The notes beneath the pieces were generated by a model. It worked only from the letters and a program-made list of their open reading frames with translations. It did no database searches and was not told the DNA's origin. Of a stretch of DNA of 64,000 bases, positions 55,574 to 64,000 are shown in pieces. The stretch is from Pseudomonadota bacterium. Its GTDB lineage: Bacteria > Pseudomonadota > Alphaproteobacteria > Rhizobiales > Hyphomicrobiaceae. The stretch spans positions 62,001-126,000 of the forward strand of contig JAFECE010000005.1 in the NCBI GenBank assembly GCA_018242295.1. The letters are read 5' to 3'. Both the position numbers and the translations under genes were made by a program. Numbering within the stretch: the stretch's first letter is position 1; each line of letters begins with the position of its first letter.

Positions 55574-55632
55574 AACATCGCCTTTCGAATTTCGTTCATG
55601 GATCGGGCACGCCGCCCGAACGTTCCTGTCCA

Positions 55633-55638
55633 ATTATA
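55633..55638 (-). promoter_or_regulatory. Putative -10 element for the DsbD-alpha-like gene
   Basis: A perfect TATAAT on the minus strand, 59 bases before the TTG start at 55573. No good -35 box is found at 16-18 bases. Low-weight evidence that the gene starts downstream of this point. Confidence 0.35.
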
Positions 55639-55728
55639 CGTCGCAACGAAACCTGACGTTATAGCGGCGTCCTTATTGCACTTTTGGACGTCTTCACGTG
55701 GCGGTTCTATGGGGTTAGTCTCTCCATT

Positions 55729-56346
55729 ATGAAAGTAACCCGACCGACGGGCCAGGCAACAGGCCCCGATATCAAGCTCGAGGGGCAGCTTCTCATCGCT
55801 ATGCCGGCGATGACGGACCGCAGATTTCAGCGCTCGGTCATTTACATGTGCGCCCATTCGTCCGAGGGGGCCATGGGCCTCATCATAAATCAGCGGGCCA
55901 ACCACATAACGGCGCCGGATCTGCTCGAAAGGCTCGGTATTTCGGCGCGCAACCCCGACGACGAGATTACGAGCGAGGTTTTGTCGCTTTCCATTCAGGT
56001 CGGAGGTCCGGTCGAAACGGGCCGGGGGTTCGTGCTGCACAGCTCCGACTATTTTTCCGAGGATTCGACGCTTGCGATCGAGCCGGGCGTCTGTCTGACG
56101 GCAACGATCGATATTCTGAAGGCCATCGCACAGGGCCGGGGTCCGGCGCGGGCGCTGTTGGCACTTGGTTACGCGGGCTGGTCGCCGGGGCAGCTCGAAA
56201 CCGAGCTGCAGGCCAACGGCTGGTTGCATTGTCCGGCCGATCCGGAACTCATCTTCGACGAGGATCTCGAGACCAAATATTCCCGCGCTCTGGCAAAAAT
56301 GGGAATCGATCTCTCGCATCTCGTCAGCGATGCCGGGCACGCCTAG
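55729..56346 (+). CDS. YqgE/AlgH family protein (DUF179)
   Basis: A 205-residue cytosolic protein of unknown biochemical role; AlgH affects alginate regulation in Pseudomonas. Family segments are [34 protein letters not shown] and [17 protein letters not shown]. The start ATG 55729 gives the usual N-terminus; a longer frame to 55684 lacks support. It converges on the GGDEF-EAL gene with a 29-base gap. Confidence 0.9.
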   Translation: MKVTRPTGQATGPDIKLEGQLLIAMPAMTDRRFQRSVIYMCAHSSEGAMGLIINQRANHITAPDLLERLGISARNPDDEITSEVLSLSIQVGGPVETGRGFVLHSSDYFSEDSTLAIEPGVCLTATIDILKAIAQGRGPARALLALGYAGWSPGQLETELQANGWLHCPADPELIFDEDLETKYSRALAKMGIDLSHLVSDAGHA

Positions 56347-56375
56347 GAATTCCGCCCGGCCATTCCTTCGCCCTC

Positions 56376-59300
56376 TCAAGCACTACCTGAGCTGACCTTC
56401 GGGGCTTTCGTCTCGTCGCCAGTCGCGCCGGGCGTTGCGGGGCCGCCGCTCGTCCTTCCCGTCGGAAGCGGTGTTCCGGCCAGTCGCGCGAGACTTGCGG
56501 CAATCGATGGCGGGAGCGTCGAAAAATCCGGCTGCGTTGAGGGCTGCGACGGAAAACCGGCGCCGTTGGAAGGCAGCGGCGGCGGCGCCCCAGGCGGAGG
56601 CGGCGCACCGGTTGGGCTGTCACTTCTCAACGATGCCGGTACGATCGAGGGCGCTGGCGTGGCTGATGGAGCCGGCGGCGGCGTGGCGCTGGCACGGGCT
56701 AAAGCTTCTGCTAGCGGCGAGACGATATTCGGCGGCGCTGGCTCGGACGGCCGATCCTTCGGCTGCATAATCGGAGGAAGCGGGCTTCCGTTCTGCAGGC
56801 TCCCGGGGGGCGCGTGAAGGGGCAGCGGGGGCGCCTCGGAGCCCTTCGCGGCGAGCTGGCGCGGCTTGGATGGCGGCCGCTGCGGCGATTGCTGCGGCTG
56901 ACCCTGGGGCTGCATCGGCGGCAGGAACGGAGCGGAAATCGTAAGTGGGGCCGCCGTAGCACTATGCGCCCCATTGAGGGCCCCGTTTATCGGCGCGCCG
57001 TTCATGGACGCGCCGTTTTGAGGCGGAGCGAGGGTCGCTAAACCGTTTGCTTGCGGCTTGGCGCTGGCGGGCGTGGTTACCGCCTTCTGGCGTTGGCGCA
57101 CCACGGATCCCGACGGCAGCGCGGCCTGCTTCGATTGCGCGGCAAGCTTGGCGGGAGGCGCCGTCTTGTCGTCGGTCGATGCCGCCTTTGGCGGAGGCGT
57201 GATCGTGCGCGCGGGCTTCTGTGCAATCTCCTTGGCCGGGCTTTTCGTCTTCGGCCGGAAGAACCCGCGCGGCTGCATCTTCCGCTCGGAGCGGCGAACC
57301 ATTTTCAAAAGCTGCGATACGGCGCGGTCCGGAATCGGCTCGCCGAAATGATAGCCTTGCGCATATTCACAGCCGATCGAACGCAGGAATGCCGCTTCGT
57401 CGGCGCGCTCGACGCCTTCGGAGGCAATCGTCTTCGAAAGCTCGTGCGCCAACGCGACCATCGACCGGACGATCGCGGCGCCCTCACCCGTGCCGCCGCC
57501 GCGGATAAGCTCGCCTGAGATCTTAATGGTGTCGAACGGAAAGCGATGCAGATATGCGAGCGAGGAAAAGCCGGTGCCGAAATCGTCGAGCGTCAGCTCG
57601 ACGCCAGAGCCGCTCAACAGCTTCAGCACCTCGACAGCCTGCTCGGGATTATCCATGAGCAGGCTTTCAGAGATCTCCAGCCGCATCGTTCCGACGGGTG
57701 CGATGTTGCGGCCGAGAACGTGACGGATTTCCTGCACCGACTCGGGCCGGAAGAGTTGGCGACCGGAGACATTCACGGTCACGAACAGCGGCCGCTCGGA
57801 ACGCGGCAGCTCCAATACCCAGCGCGCCACGTCCTTCGCTGCGCGCAGCAGCAGATGCGACGTGAGCTTGATCAGAAGCTCGGTATCTTCACTGTCGGCG
57901 ACCACAGCGAGCGGATTTACCAGTCCGAGCTTCGGATGCTCCCAGCGGAGTTGCGCTTCGAAGCCTGCAAGTTCCTTCGTCGGCAGGTAGACGATTGGCT
58001 GGTAGAGGACCCGAAGCTGACCCTTTTCGATGGCGCGCGCGAGATCGCCTTCGACCTCGTTGTCGAGGAGACGGTCGCGCCGCATACCGGACTCGAAGAC
58101 CTCAATTCGATCCGAGCCCGCCTGCTTCGCGCGGTACATCGCGAGCTGAGCGTCCTTCAGAAGATCGCCGTCGGCACCCTGCGTTCCGTCCCAAAGGGCA
58201 ATGCCCATTGATCCTGTCAGCACGACTTCCTGGTTCGCGAGCGGTATCGGCGCGCGGAGTGAGCGGCGCACGCGTTCGGCAAGCGCCGGAAGATTGCGGG
58301 CTTCGCGCTCGCCGGTGAACAGCAGAGCGAACTGATCGCCGCCAACGCGCGCGACTGTATCTTGCGGTCCGAGATGGCGCTGGAGACGGCGCGCAACGGT
58401 CAACAGTAGGCTGTCGCCGCGCACGAGCCCCAAGGACGCGTTCGCACTCTTGAATTTGTCGAGATCGATGTAGATCACCGCGGGTTTTACGGTGTTGTCG
58501 GTCTTTGCGCGAACCATGACCGCCTTCAGGCGATCGAGAAACAGCTCACGATTCGGAAGGCCGGTCAGGCTGCAATGGACGGCGTCGTGCAACAACCGCT
58601 CATGCGCGCGTTTGGTATCGGAAACGTCTCGCAACAGGCCGACACACCGCAACGTCCGGCCGTCGGAGTTCGGCACACTGGCCGCCTCGAGCTCGAACCA
58701 ACGCCAGCTATTGTCGGCGTGGCGCAAGCGGAAATCGCTTTTGATCCTGATGCCGGAACGTTCCTGAGCCGACATCAGCGTGACGCGGAAGCGTTCCTTG
58801 TCGGTCGGATGGACGTGCTTCAGGAATTCCTCAACCTTGGCCGATAGCTCGCCCGGCATCAACGACAGCGCGACCTCGACTTCGGGACCGACCTTGATTT
58901 CGTCGCGACGGATGTTCCATTCCCAGACGGTCGATCCGGATGCGGCAAGGGCCAGTGATCGTGCCTGCAGTTCCGACGGCGCGCCTGCATACGAGGTATC
59001 AGCTGAGCGGAATGCGAACTGCGTTACGGTAAAGCCCATGAGGATGACGACGAGGACGAGGCCCGCGACGAGACTTGCAACGACGACGTCGCCCGACATC
59101 CGGCCGCTCAGCGTCATTCCCGTCGCAAAGATCCAGACAAGGAAGAGCAGCCACGTCGGCACGAGTGAGAGCGCGCGGTCCTGACCTTTCATCGCCAGGA
59201 AAACCGTGAAGAGGCCGCCGACACCGCCGATCGCCAAGAATGAGAGCCGCGCGAACGTCGCGGCAAGACGCGGATCGATGACAGCGACGGCAATGAGCGT

Positions 59301-60194
59301 CAGCTGCGCCACCATCCAGACGCCGATCATCATCCGGACGAGACCGTGCCATAACGCGAGGCGCAGGAACGTCGTGAGAAAGATGACGAAACTCGACGCC
59401 ATCGCGGCTTCGCCCGCGGCGCGGTAGACGGCGTTATCCTCGGGTCGCAGGTTGAACAGCTTGTGGAAGAAGCCGAAATCGACGCAGAGGTAGGTCAGCA
59501 CCGTCCATGCGACGAGCGCGGCGGCCGGAAAAATTAGTTTGTGATTGGCCGCAAAAATCGCCGTCAGAAAGATCGCGAGCAGACCCGTCAGGCCCAGCAT
59601 CGCGCCGTTGAAGAGCTGGCGGTCGCGGCTTTTGATTTCGTAGTCGATCGGCTGCCAGAGATACATGCGCGCGTAGCGCTCGCCGGCGAGCTCGGCGACG
59701 TAGGTAATGGTCTGGCCGGGTTCCAACGTGATGCGGAAGACGTCGGCCTTGTCGCTCTTGATGCGCTCCGGGACGAAGCCGACCGACGGCGTAACGCTTT
59801 CGATGCGGCGCGCGTCGAGATCGGGCCAAACGGTACCCGAGCCGACGATCGTATAGCGGTCGGCGGTTAGCAACCGTTCGAGAGATTTATCGGTCTTGTT
59901 GGTCAGCGCGAACACCATCCAGTTCGGACTGGTGCCCGGCACCGAGGCCCGGACCGTCATGCGGCCGGAGACGCCGTCGGCACCAGCGGCTGTCTCGACC
60001 TGAAGACTGTCGCCGCGGCCTTCGTAGGCTTCGCCAAGCGTGGTGATCTCGAGTCGATCCTGATCGCCTTGCACAGGGATCGGCGTCAGGGCTTCCGCTC
60101 GTCCGGAAAGCGCCACGAGGCACAGCGCCAGCATGCCCAGCGCGGACAGCCAGGCTCTGGCATATCTCCCCCGGTTCATCCCCCCTGCTCCCAT
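56376..60194 (-). CDS. Large membrane 7TM-PAS-GGDEF-EAL protein
   Basis: A c-di-GMP signalling-type protein of 1272 residues. In order: signal (1-34), extracytoplasmic sensor (35-190), seven hydrophobic spans (about 195-395, like 7TMR-DISM), PAS-like domain (415-530), GGDEF (535-700), EAL (710-970), and a disordered tail rich in Pro/Ala/Ser (975-1272). The GGDEF motif reads GGDQF (618-622), so cyclase activity is doubtful. The EAL motif reads EAQ (746-748), but its metal and catalytic residues Glu746, Asn808, Glu843, Asp870, Asp871, Lys891, Glu926 and Gln946 all look present, so phosphodiesterase activity remains possible. Its ATG overlaps the stop of the upstream GNAT gene (TGATG). Confidence 0.9.
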   Translation of the reverse strand: MGAGGMNRGRYARAWLSALGMLALCLVALSGRAEALTPIPVQGDQDRLEITTLGEAYEGRGDSLQVETAAGADGVSGRMTVRASVPGTSPNWMVFALTNKTDKSLERLLTADRYTIVGSGTVWPDLDARRIESVTPSVGFVPERIKSDKADVFRITLEPGQTITYVAELAGERYARMYLWQPIDYEIKSRDRQLFNGAMLGLTGLLAIFLTAIFAANHKLIFPAAALVAWTVLTYLCVDFGFFHKLFNLRPEDNAVYRAAGEAAMASSFVIFLTTFLRLALWHGLVRMMIGVWMVAQLTLIAVAVIDPRLAATFARLSFLAIGGVGGLFTVFLAMKGQDRALSLVPTWLLFLVWIFATGMTLSGRMSGDVVVASLVAGLVLVVILMGFTVTQFAFRSADTSYAGAPSELQARSLALAASGSTVWEWNIRRDEIKVGPEVEVALSLMPGELSAKVEEFLKHVHPTDKERFRVTLMSAQERSGIRIKSDFRLRHADNSWRWFELEAASVPNSDGRTLRCVGLLRDVSDTKRAHERLLHDAVHCSLTGLPNRELFLDRLKAVMVRAKTDNTVKPAVIYIDLDKFKSANASLGLVRGDSLLLTVARRLQRHLGPQDTVARVGGDQFALLFTGEREARNLPALAERVRRSLRAPIPLANQEVVLTGSMGIALWDGTQGADGDLLKDAQLAMYRAKQAGSDRIEVFESGMRRDRLLDNEVEGDLARAIEKGQLRVLYQPIVYLPTKELAGFEAQLRWEHPKLGLVNPLAVVADSEDTELLIKLTSHLLLRAAKDVARWVLELPRSERPLFVTVNVSGRQLFRPESVQEIRHVLGRNIAPVGTMRLEISESLLMDNPEQAVEVLKLLSGSGVELTLDDFGTGFSSLAYLHRFPFDTIKISGELIRGGGTGEGAAIVRSMVALAHELSKTIASEGVERADEAAFLRSIGCEYAQGYHFGEPIPDRAVSQLLKMVRRSERKMQPRGFFRPKTKSPAKEIAQKPARTITPPPKAASTDDKTAPPAKLAAQSKQAALPSGSVVRQRQKAVTTPASAKPQANGLATLAPPQNGASMNGAPINGALNGAHSATAAPLTISAPFLPPMQPQGQPQQSPQRPPSKPRQLAAKGSEAPPLPLHAPPGSLQNGSPLPPIMQPKDRPSEPAPPNIVSPLAEALARASATPPPAPSATPAPSIVPASLRSDSPTGAPPPPGAPPPLPSNGAGFPSQPSTQPDFSTLPPSIAASLARLAGTPLPTGRTSGGPATPGATGDETKAPKVSSGSA

Positions 60195-60802
60195 CAGCGC
60201 CCCCGCTCCGATCCGCCGGGAGCCGGCCCGTCGGCGAGCCGCGCATAAAGCAGATGATCTTCCCACCGGCCGTTGATCTTGAGGTAAGAGGTGGCAAGCC
60301 CCTCACGCTGAAAACCGGTAAATTCGAGCACGCGCATCGACGCGAAGTTGGACAGCATGATCGCGGCCTCGATGCGATGCAGCCGCAGCGCATTGAAAGC
60401 CATAGGGAGGATCATGCCGACTGCCGCGCGCATGTGGCCGCGGCCCGCGTAGTTCGCACCCATCCAGTAACCGAGCGACGCCGTCTGCGCGGATCCGCGC
60501 CGGACGTTCGAGAGCGTTATGCCGCCGATCAAAGCGCCGGTCGCATTCTCGAAGATGAAATACGGGTACGAGACATCGTTGTGAACGTCCTTGGCGTAGG
60601 CGCGCAGGCGGCGGCGAAACATGGTGCGAGACAGATCGTCCTGCGCCCAGGTCGGCTCCCAGGGGGTGAGGTGGGCGCGACTGGCAGCCCTGAGTTCCGC
60701 CCATTCGCTGTAATCGGCCGCCACGGGCTGGCGCAGCGTCAGCGTCGAGCCCTGGACGGTCTCGAAATCTTCATCGGGACGGATGGACCGAAGAAAAGCC
60801 AC
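60194..60802 (-). CDS. GNAT family N-acetyltransferase (RimJ/RimL-like)
   Basis: A 202-residue acetyltransferase. The acetyl-CoA-binding motif A is seen as LGYWMGANYAGRGHMRAAVG, and LHRIEAAIMLSNFASMRVLE is the following helix-strand typical of ribosomal-protein/peptide acetyltransferases. Substrate is unknown. Its stop codon shares a base with the next gene's ATG, so the acetyltransferase and the GGDEF-EAL protein are translationally coupled. The upstream M16 peptidase gene is 6 bases away. Confidence 0.9.
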   Translation of the reverse strand: MAFLRSIRPDEDFETVQGSTLTLRQPVAADYSEWAELRAASRAHLTPWEPTWAQDDLSRTMFRRRLRAYAKDVHNDVSYPYFIFENATGALIGGITLSNVRRGSAQTASLGYWMGANYAGRGHMRAAVGMILPMAFNALRLHRIEAAIMLSNFASMRVLEFTGFQREGLATSYLKINGRWEDHLLYARLADGPAPGGSERGR

Positions 60803-60808
60803 TCTGTC

Positions 60809-62110
60809 TCACCTCGTTCCTTCGGCGGCGGGCACGCGCGTGCCGCGCGGCGTGAACCTTCCCGCGATACGCGAGGCCTGGCCATTGGATTTCCGGCCCG
60901 AGCCGATGACCGCCACGGAAGGAGCCTCTTCCGTCAGGGTTTGTGCGAACGCCTTGATGCGATTGCGATCGACAGCATCGACTTCCTGGATCAGTTCAGC
61001 AACGGGGATGAGACGACCCTGTGCAAGCAGCTGCCGCGCCATCTGTTCGGCATTGACGGCGGAACTTTCGAGCGCCATCAGCAGGCCGGCCTTGAGCTGC
61101 GCCTTCGAGCGCTGCAACTCGGCGTCTGTCGGGCCCGTCTCCGCGATCTCTTCCAGTTGCTGAACCACGACGTCGGCGAGTTCGCCGACCATCTCAGGTC
61201 CAGTCGCTGCGTGCACGGATAGCATTCCGGTATCCCTCAGTCCCCAAATCGAAGAGTCGATCGAGTAGCAAAGGCCCCGATCCTCTCTGATCTCCTGAAA
61301 CAACCGTGACGACATTCCCCCGCCGAACAATCCCGAGAACACCTGCGCCGTGTAGAACGCCGGGTCCAGATACGAAGGCGACGGCAAACCGATCAGAACG
61401 TGACTCTGCTCAAAAGGCTTGCTCGACGCTGCAAAGCCGCCCCGATAATGCGCAGCTCTGTCGAGCCCCCGTGTCCTCTGAGTGAGCCCGCCGAATAGGG
61501 CCTCAACGTGGCGAACGATGTCTTTGTGCTGGACTGCGCCGGCAGCGGAAACCACAATCGACTCAGGGATATAGTGCTCATGGAGGTACGATCTCAGATC
61601 GGCGGCGGTAAATCGGCCGACGCTCGCCTTCGTACCGAGGATCGGCCTGCCGATCGATTGGCCCGGAAACGCAACGCCCTGCATCAGGTCGAAGGCCATA
61701 TCGTCGGGGTTATCGTCAGAGGCAGCAATTTCCTGTTGGATGACGACGCGTTCGCGGTCGAGGTCGTCGGTTGCGAATTTCGAATTCAGCAGAATATCGG
61801 CAATGAGTTCCAGTGCGACGGGCTCGTCGCCCTTCAAAACGCGGGCGAAATAGGCCGTCGTATCGAGCCCGGTCGACGCGTTGAGGTCGCCGCCCACGCT
61901 TTCGATCTCGTCGGCGATCTGGCGGGCGGAGCGCGTTTTCGTGCCCTTGAACGCCATGTGCTCGAGAAAATGGGCGAGGCCGTGCTGGTCCTCGCGTTCG
62001 TGGCGCGCACCGACGGCGACCCAGAGACCGAGCGAGACGGTCTCGAGAGACGGCATTCGGTGGGTAACGATGCGAAGGCCGCTCGGAAGCCTGGTGAGTT
62101 CGGTCGCCAT
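60809..62110 (-). CDS. M16 family zinc metallopeptidase (MPP/PqqF-like)
   Basis: A 433-residue peptidase of the mitochondrial-processing-peptidase/insulinase family. The inverted zinc motif HFLEHMAFKGT (HxxEH) lies near residue 48, and the downstream Glu follows in IADEIESVGG. The C-terminal half is the second, non-catalytic lobe. At this length it is one M16 half-pair and could act as a homodimer. Bacterial members of this branch often lie beside thrC, as here. The XoxF cofactor PQQ is trimmed by a related peptidase (PqqF), but I see no sign that this is PqqF. Confidence 0.92.
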   Translation of the reverse strand: MATELTRLPSGLRIVTHRMPSLETVSLGLWVAVGARHEREDQHGLAHFLEHMAFKGTKTRSARQIADEIESVGGDLNASTGLDTTAYFARVLKGDEPVALELIADILLNSKFATDDLDRERVVIQQEIAASDDNPDDMAFDLMQGVAFPGQSIGRPILGTKASVGRFTAADLRSYLHEHYIPESIVVSAAGAVQHKDIVRHVEALFGGLTQRTRGLDRAAHYRGGFAASSKPFEQSHVLIGLPSPSYLDPAFYTAQVFSGLFGGGMSSRLFQEIREDRGLCYSIDSSIWGLRDTGMLSVHAATGPEMVGELADVVVQQLEEIAETGPTDAELQRSKAQLKAGLLMALESSAVNAEQMARQLLAQGRLIPVAELIQEVDAVDRNRIKAFAQTLTEEAPSVAVIGSGRKSNGQASRIAGRFTPRGTRVPAAEGTR

Positions 62111-62112
62111 CG

Positions 62113-63507
62113 CTACACCCCCGACGCGACGCGGCTGTGGTGCACGACGAATTCTTGGATCGCGCGCAAATCGTTCGGCAGAACCTCGAACCGTTCGGCG
62201 TCGGTCATCAGGTGTTCAAAGCCTCGCGGCAACGCCGGGTTCTTGCCCGTGATCGCTTTGATGGCGTCCGGAAATTTGGCTGGATGAGCCGTCGACAAAA
62301 CGACGGTTTCGTCTTGCGGCACCTGTTCGGCCGCAACGAGAGCGCAGGCGGTATGAGGGTCCACCACGTATCCGGTTTCGGTGGCAGTCGTGCGAATGCA
62401 ATTCGCGACGTCGGCTTCGGAGGCCGAGACGGCGGCGAAGTCGGCTTTCAGCGCGGGCCACAGGCTGCCGAGCTCAAAGCGGCCATTGGCGGTGAGTGAA
62501 TTCATCAGGCTCCGAACGAGGGCAGCGTCGCGTCCCGATGCTTCGAAAAGATAGCGTTCGAAGTTCGAAGACACCTGGATATCCATGGACGGGGACGTCG
62601 TCGGGACGACGCCGCGCATCGCGTAGACGCCGGTTTCGACGGCGCGCGGGAGGATATCGTTTTCGTTCGACGCGATGATCAGCTTGTCGACGGGCAAGCC
62701 CATCCGCTTGGCGACGTAGCCCGCGAAAATATCACCGAAATTCCCTGTCGGCACCGCGAAGGTCAGCGGGCCCTTCACGCCGGTCAGGCGCGATGCTGCA
62801 TAGAAGTAATAGGTGACTTGCGCGACGATGCGGGCCCAGTTGATCGAGTTGACGCCTGAGAGTTCGACCCGGTCGCGGAAAGCGTGGTCGTTGAACATGC
62901 CTTTGACGAGCGCCTGGCAGTCGTCGAACGTGCCGTTAACGGCGATCGCGTGGACGTTCTTTTCCTTCGGCGTCGTCATCATGCGCCGCTGGACGTCGGA
63001 AACGCGGCCTTCGGGAAAGAGAATGACGACGTCGACGCGCTTCGATGACCTGAAGGCCTCGATGGCAGCGCCGCCCGTGTCGCCGGACGTCGCGCCGACA
63101 ATGGTTGCCCGCGCGCCGCGCTTGGCGAGCACGTGGTCCATCAGCCGCGCGAGCAGTTGCATCGCGACATCCTTAAACGCCAGCGTCGGCCCGTGAAAGA
63201 GTTCGAGGACCGTCAGGCCCGGCTTCAACGCGTGGAGCGGCGTGATCTCGGGGCTGTTGAAAGTCGCGTAGGCTTCCTCCGCCATGCGGCCGAGTTCTGC
63301 GCGCGTGATATCATCGCCGGTGAACGGGCTGATAACATCGACGGCGATTTCCGCGAACGACTTCTCTGGGAACGAGGCGATGGTTTCGGGCGTGAGAGCC
63401 GGCCAGTGCTCGGGGACGTAGAGGCCACCGTCTCGCGCGAGACCGGCGAGAAGAATGTCCTCGAAACCAAGCTTTTCGACTTCCCCGCGCGTTGAGATGT
63501 ATTTCAA
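62113..63507 (-). CDS. thrC: Threonine synthase
   Basis: PLP enzyme converting O-phosphohomoserine to threonine. The 464-residue protein begins MKYISTRGEVEKLGFEDILL, the usual N-terminus. The PLP-binding Lys is in PTLAFKDVAMQLL, and the phosphate-binding loop is GATSGDTGGAAIEAF. NFGDIFAGYVAKRMG is conserved. It is the first of a minus-strand run with the M16 peptidase, 2 bases apart. ThrB, the preceding enzyme, is encoded about 9 kb away. Confidence 0.96.
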   Translation of the reverse strand: MKYISTRGEVEKLGFEDILLAGLARDGGLYVPEHWPALTPETIASFPEKSFAEIAVDVISPFTGDDITRAELGRMAEEAYATFNSPEITPLHALKPGLTVLELFHGPTLAFKDVAMQLLARLMDHVLAKRGARATIVGATSGDTGGAAIEAFRSSKRVDVVILFPEGRVSDVQRRMMTTPKEKNVHAIAVNGTFDDCQALVKGMFNDHAFRDRVELSGVNSINWARIVAQVTYYFYAASRLTGVKGPLTFAVPTGNFGDIFAGYVAKRMGLPVDKLIIASNENDILPRAVETGVYAMRGVVPTTSPSMDIQVSSNFERYLFEASGRDAALVRSLMNSLTANGRFELGSLWPALKADFAAVSASEADVANCIRTTATETGYVVDPHTACALVAAEQVPQDETVVLSTAHPAKFPDAIKAITGKNPALPRGFEHLMTDAERFEVLPNDLRAIQEFVVHHSRVASGV

Positions 63508-63591
63508 ATCTGCTCTCTTTGCCTAATCCTGCCGGCGAGCCTAATTGGACCCGCGCCAGCGAACAACCGAGCCCGGTCCAGCCGGTTCGAA

Positions 63592-64000
63592 TCATTCTTC
63601 CTTTGGTTGTAGCTTTTTGCCGTTGGCGCCCTCAAGTCGTTGCCGAGCGAATATCACGAAAACGACAATGAGCGTCGCGGCCAGCCCATACCACGTAACG
63701 ACGTACTGAAGATGGTTGTTCGGGATGTTGATTTCCGTCGTCCCTCCCTTTGGCCAGCCGCCCGGATTTTCGGGCAATGCGTCGGCATCCAGCGAGAACG
63801 GCGCGTACGCTTGGCTCTTTTCGGCATTGAACTGGAGGGGAGTCGGTGGGCCTTGCGGCCCCCATTGCATGGCGTCTAGGTCGGGCCAGTACCAACGGTT
63901 TCCGGCGTAGTCGTTATCGGGGGCGAACCAGGGCTTGGGATGGCCGAGGCGCACCAGCCCGGTGATCGTCACCGGGCCCGTCACTTGGCCTTCGGCGCGC
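63592..64000 (-). CDS. SURF1 family protein, C-terminal part (cut by window edge)
   Basis: Assembly factor for haem a insertion into cytochrome c oxidase. The frame is open to the end of the window, so about 135 C-terminal residues are seen. The conserved WFAPDNDYAGNRWYWPDLD motif and the C-terminal span YGLAATLIVVFVIFARQRL are typical. The N-terminal transmembrane segment is outside the window. ThrC follows after 84 bases. Confidence 0.9.
   Translation of the reverse strand, partial: RAEGQVTGPVTITGLVRLGHPKPWFAPDNDYAGNRWYWPDLDAMQWGPQGPPTPLQFNAEKSQAYAPFSLDADALPENPGGWPKGGTTEINIPNNHLQYVVTWYGLAATLIVVFVIFARQRLEGANGKKLQPKEE

Noticed and set aside
63575-63595. GGTTCGAATC, resembling a tRNA T-loop
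   Set aside because: No acceptor, D or anticodon stems can be formed around it, and it borders the SURF1 stop codon.

Overview
The window looks like a chromosomal segment of an alphaproteobacterium of the order Hyphomicrobiales (Rhizobiales), most likely a methylotroph close to Hyphomicrobium. Evidence: high GC; a CcrM-type GANTC methyltransferase; an HdaA-type DnaA regulator; an isolated F0 ATP synthase operon with separate b and b' subunits and no F1 genes; two-subunit glycyl-tRNA synthetase; MEP-pathway genes ispE and ispH; electron-transfer flavoprotein:ubiquinone oxidoreductase; and a PQQ dehydrogenase with the lanthanide-binding aspartate of XoxF methanol dehydrogenases. The genus is inferred; no rRNA or tRNA gene is present to confirm it.

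Layout. (1) 1-8350, mostly minus strand: a J-domain chaperone (cut by the window edge), then the run DUF2066 - pgsA - AI-2E/PerM - hdaA - ppk1 - ppx, which covers phospholipid head-group synthesis, replication-initiation control and polyphosphate metabolism. (2) 8570-15533: purM and purN, consecutive steps of purine synthesis, separated by about 5.2 kb holding xoxF, an 85-residue orphan and two glycosyltransferases. (3) 15.7-23.2 kb: a cytochrome P450, an orphan 64-residue ORF behind a structured leader, DinB-like protein, ndk, a GYF-domain membrane protein, DUF3147, an ABC-F ATPase and a small membrane protein with a clear terminator. (4) 23.2-33.1 kb: glyQ - small membrane protein - glyS, an S49 peptidase, a tRNA1(Val)-type methyltransferase, DUF2007, a polyprenyl diphosphate synthase, ispE and a TPR protein. 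(5) 33.3-44 kb: ETF-QO, a family 4/5 uracil-DNA glycosylase, moaB, a family 2 glycosyltransferase, a PA0069-type radical SAM protein, rnhB, ccrM, mutY, a DUF721 protein and two DsbA-like proteins. (6) 44-51 kb: smc, a small membrane protein, a terminator, a promoter with a perfect -35 box, and atpI-atpB-atpE-atpF'-atpF ending in a strong terminator. (7) 51-64 kb: a lipoprotein, ispH-thrB-rnhA, a peroxiredoxin, a lone DsbD-alpha-like protein, YqgE/AlgH, a large 7TM-PAS-GGDEF-EAL protein coupled to a GNAT acetyltransferase, an M16 peptidase, thrC, and the C-terminus of SURF1.

Most of the window is ordinary housekeeping DNA with gene orders I recognise from this order of bacteria. I found no prophage, insertion sequence, CRISPR array, toxin-antitoxin pair, rRNA or tRNA, and no convincing new multi-gene system. 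The parts most worth a second look are the accessory cassette between purM and purN (a solitary XoxF with glycosyltransferases), the long GGDEF-EAL protein whose GGDEF motif is altered while its EAL metal ligands are kept, and several small orphan proteins with good ribosome-binding sites.

Start codons were chosen from ribosome-binding sites, overlaps and family N-termini; alternatives are noted. Functions are inferred from motifs and remembered family features, not from searches.
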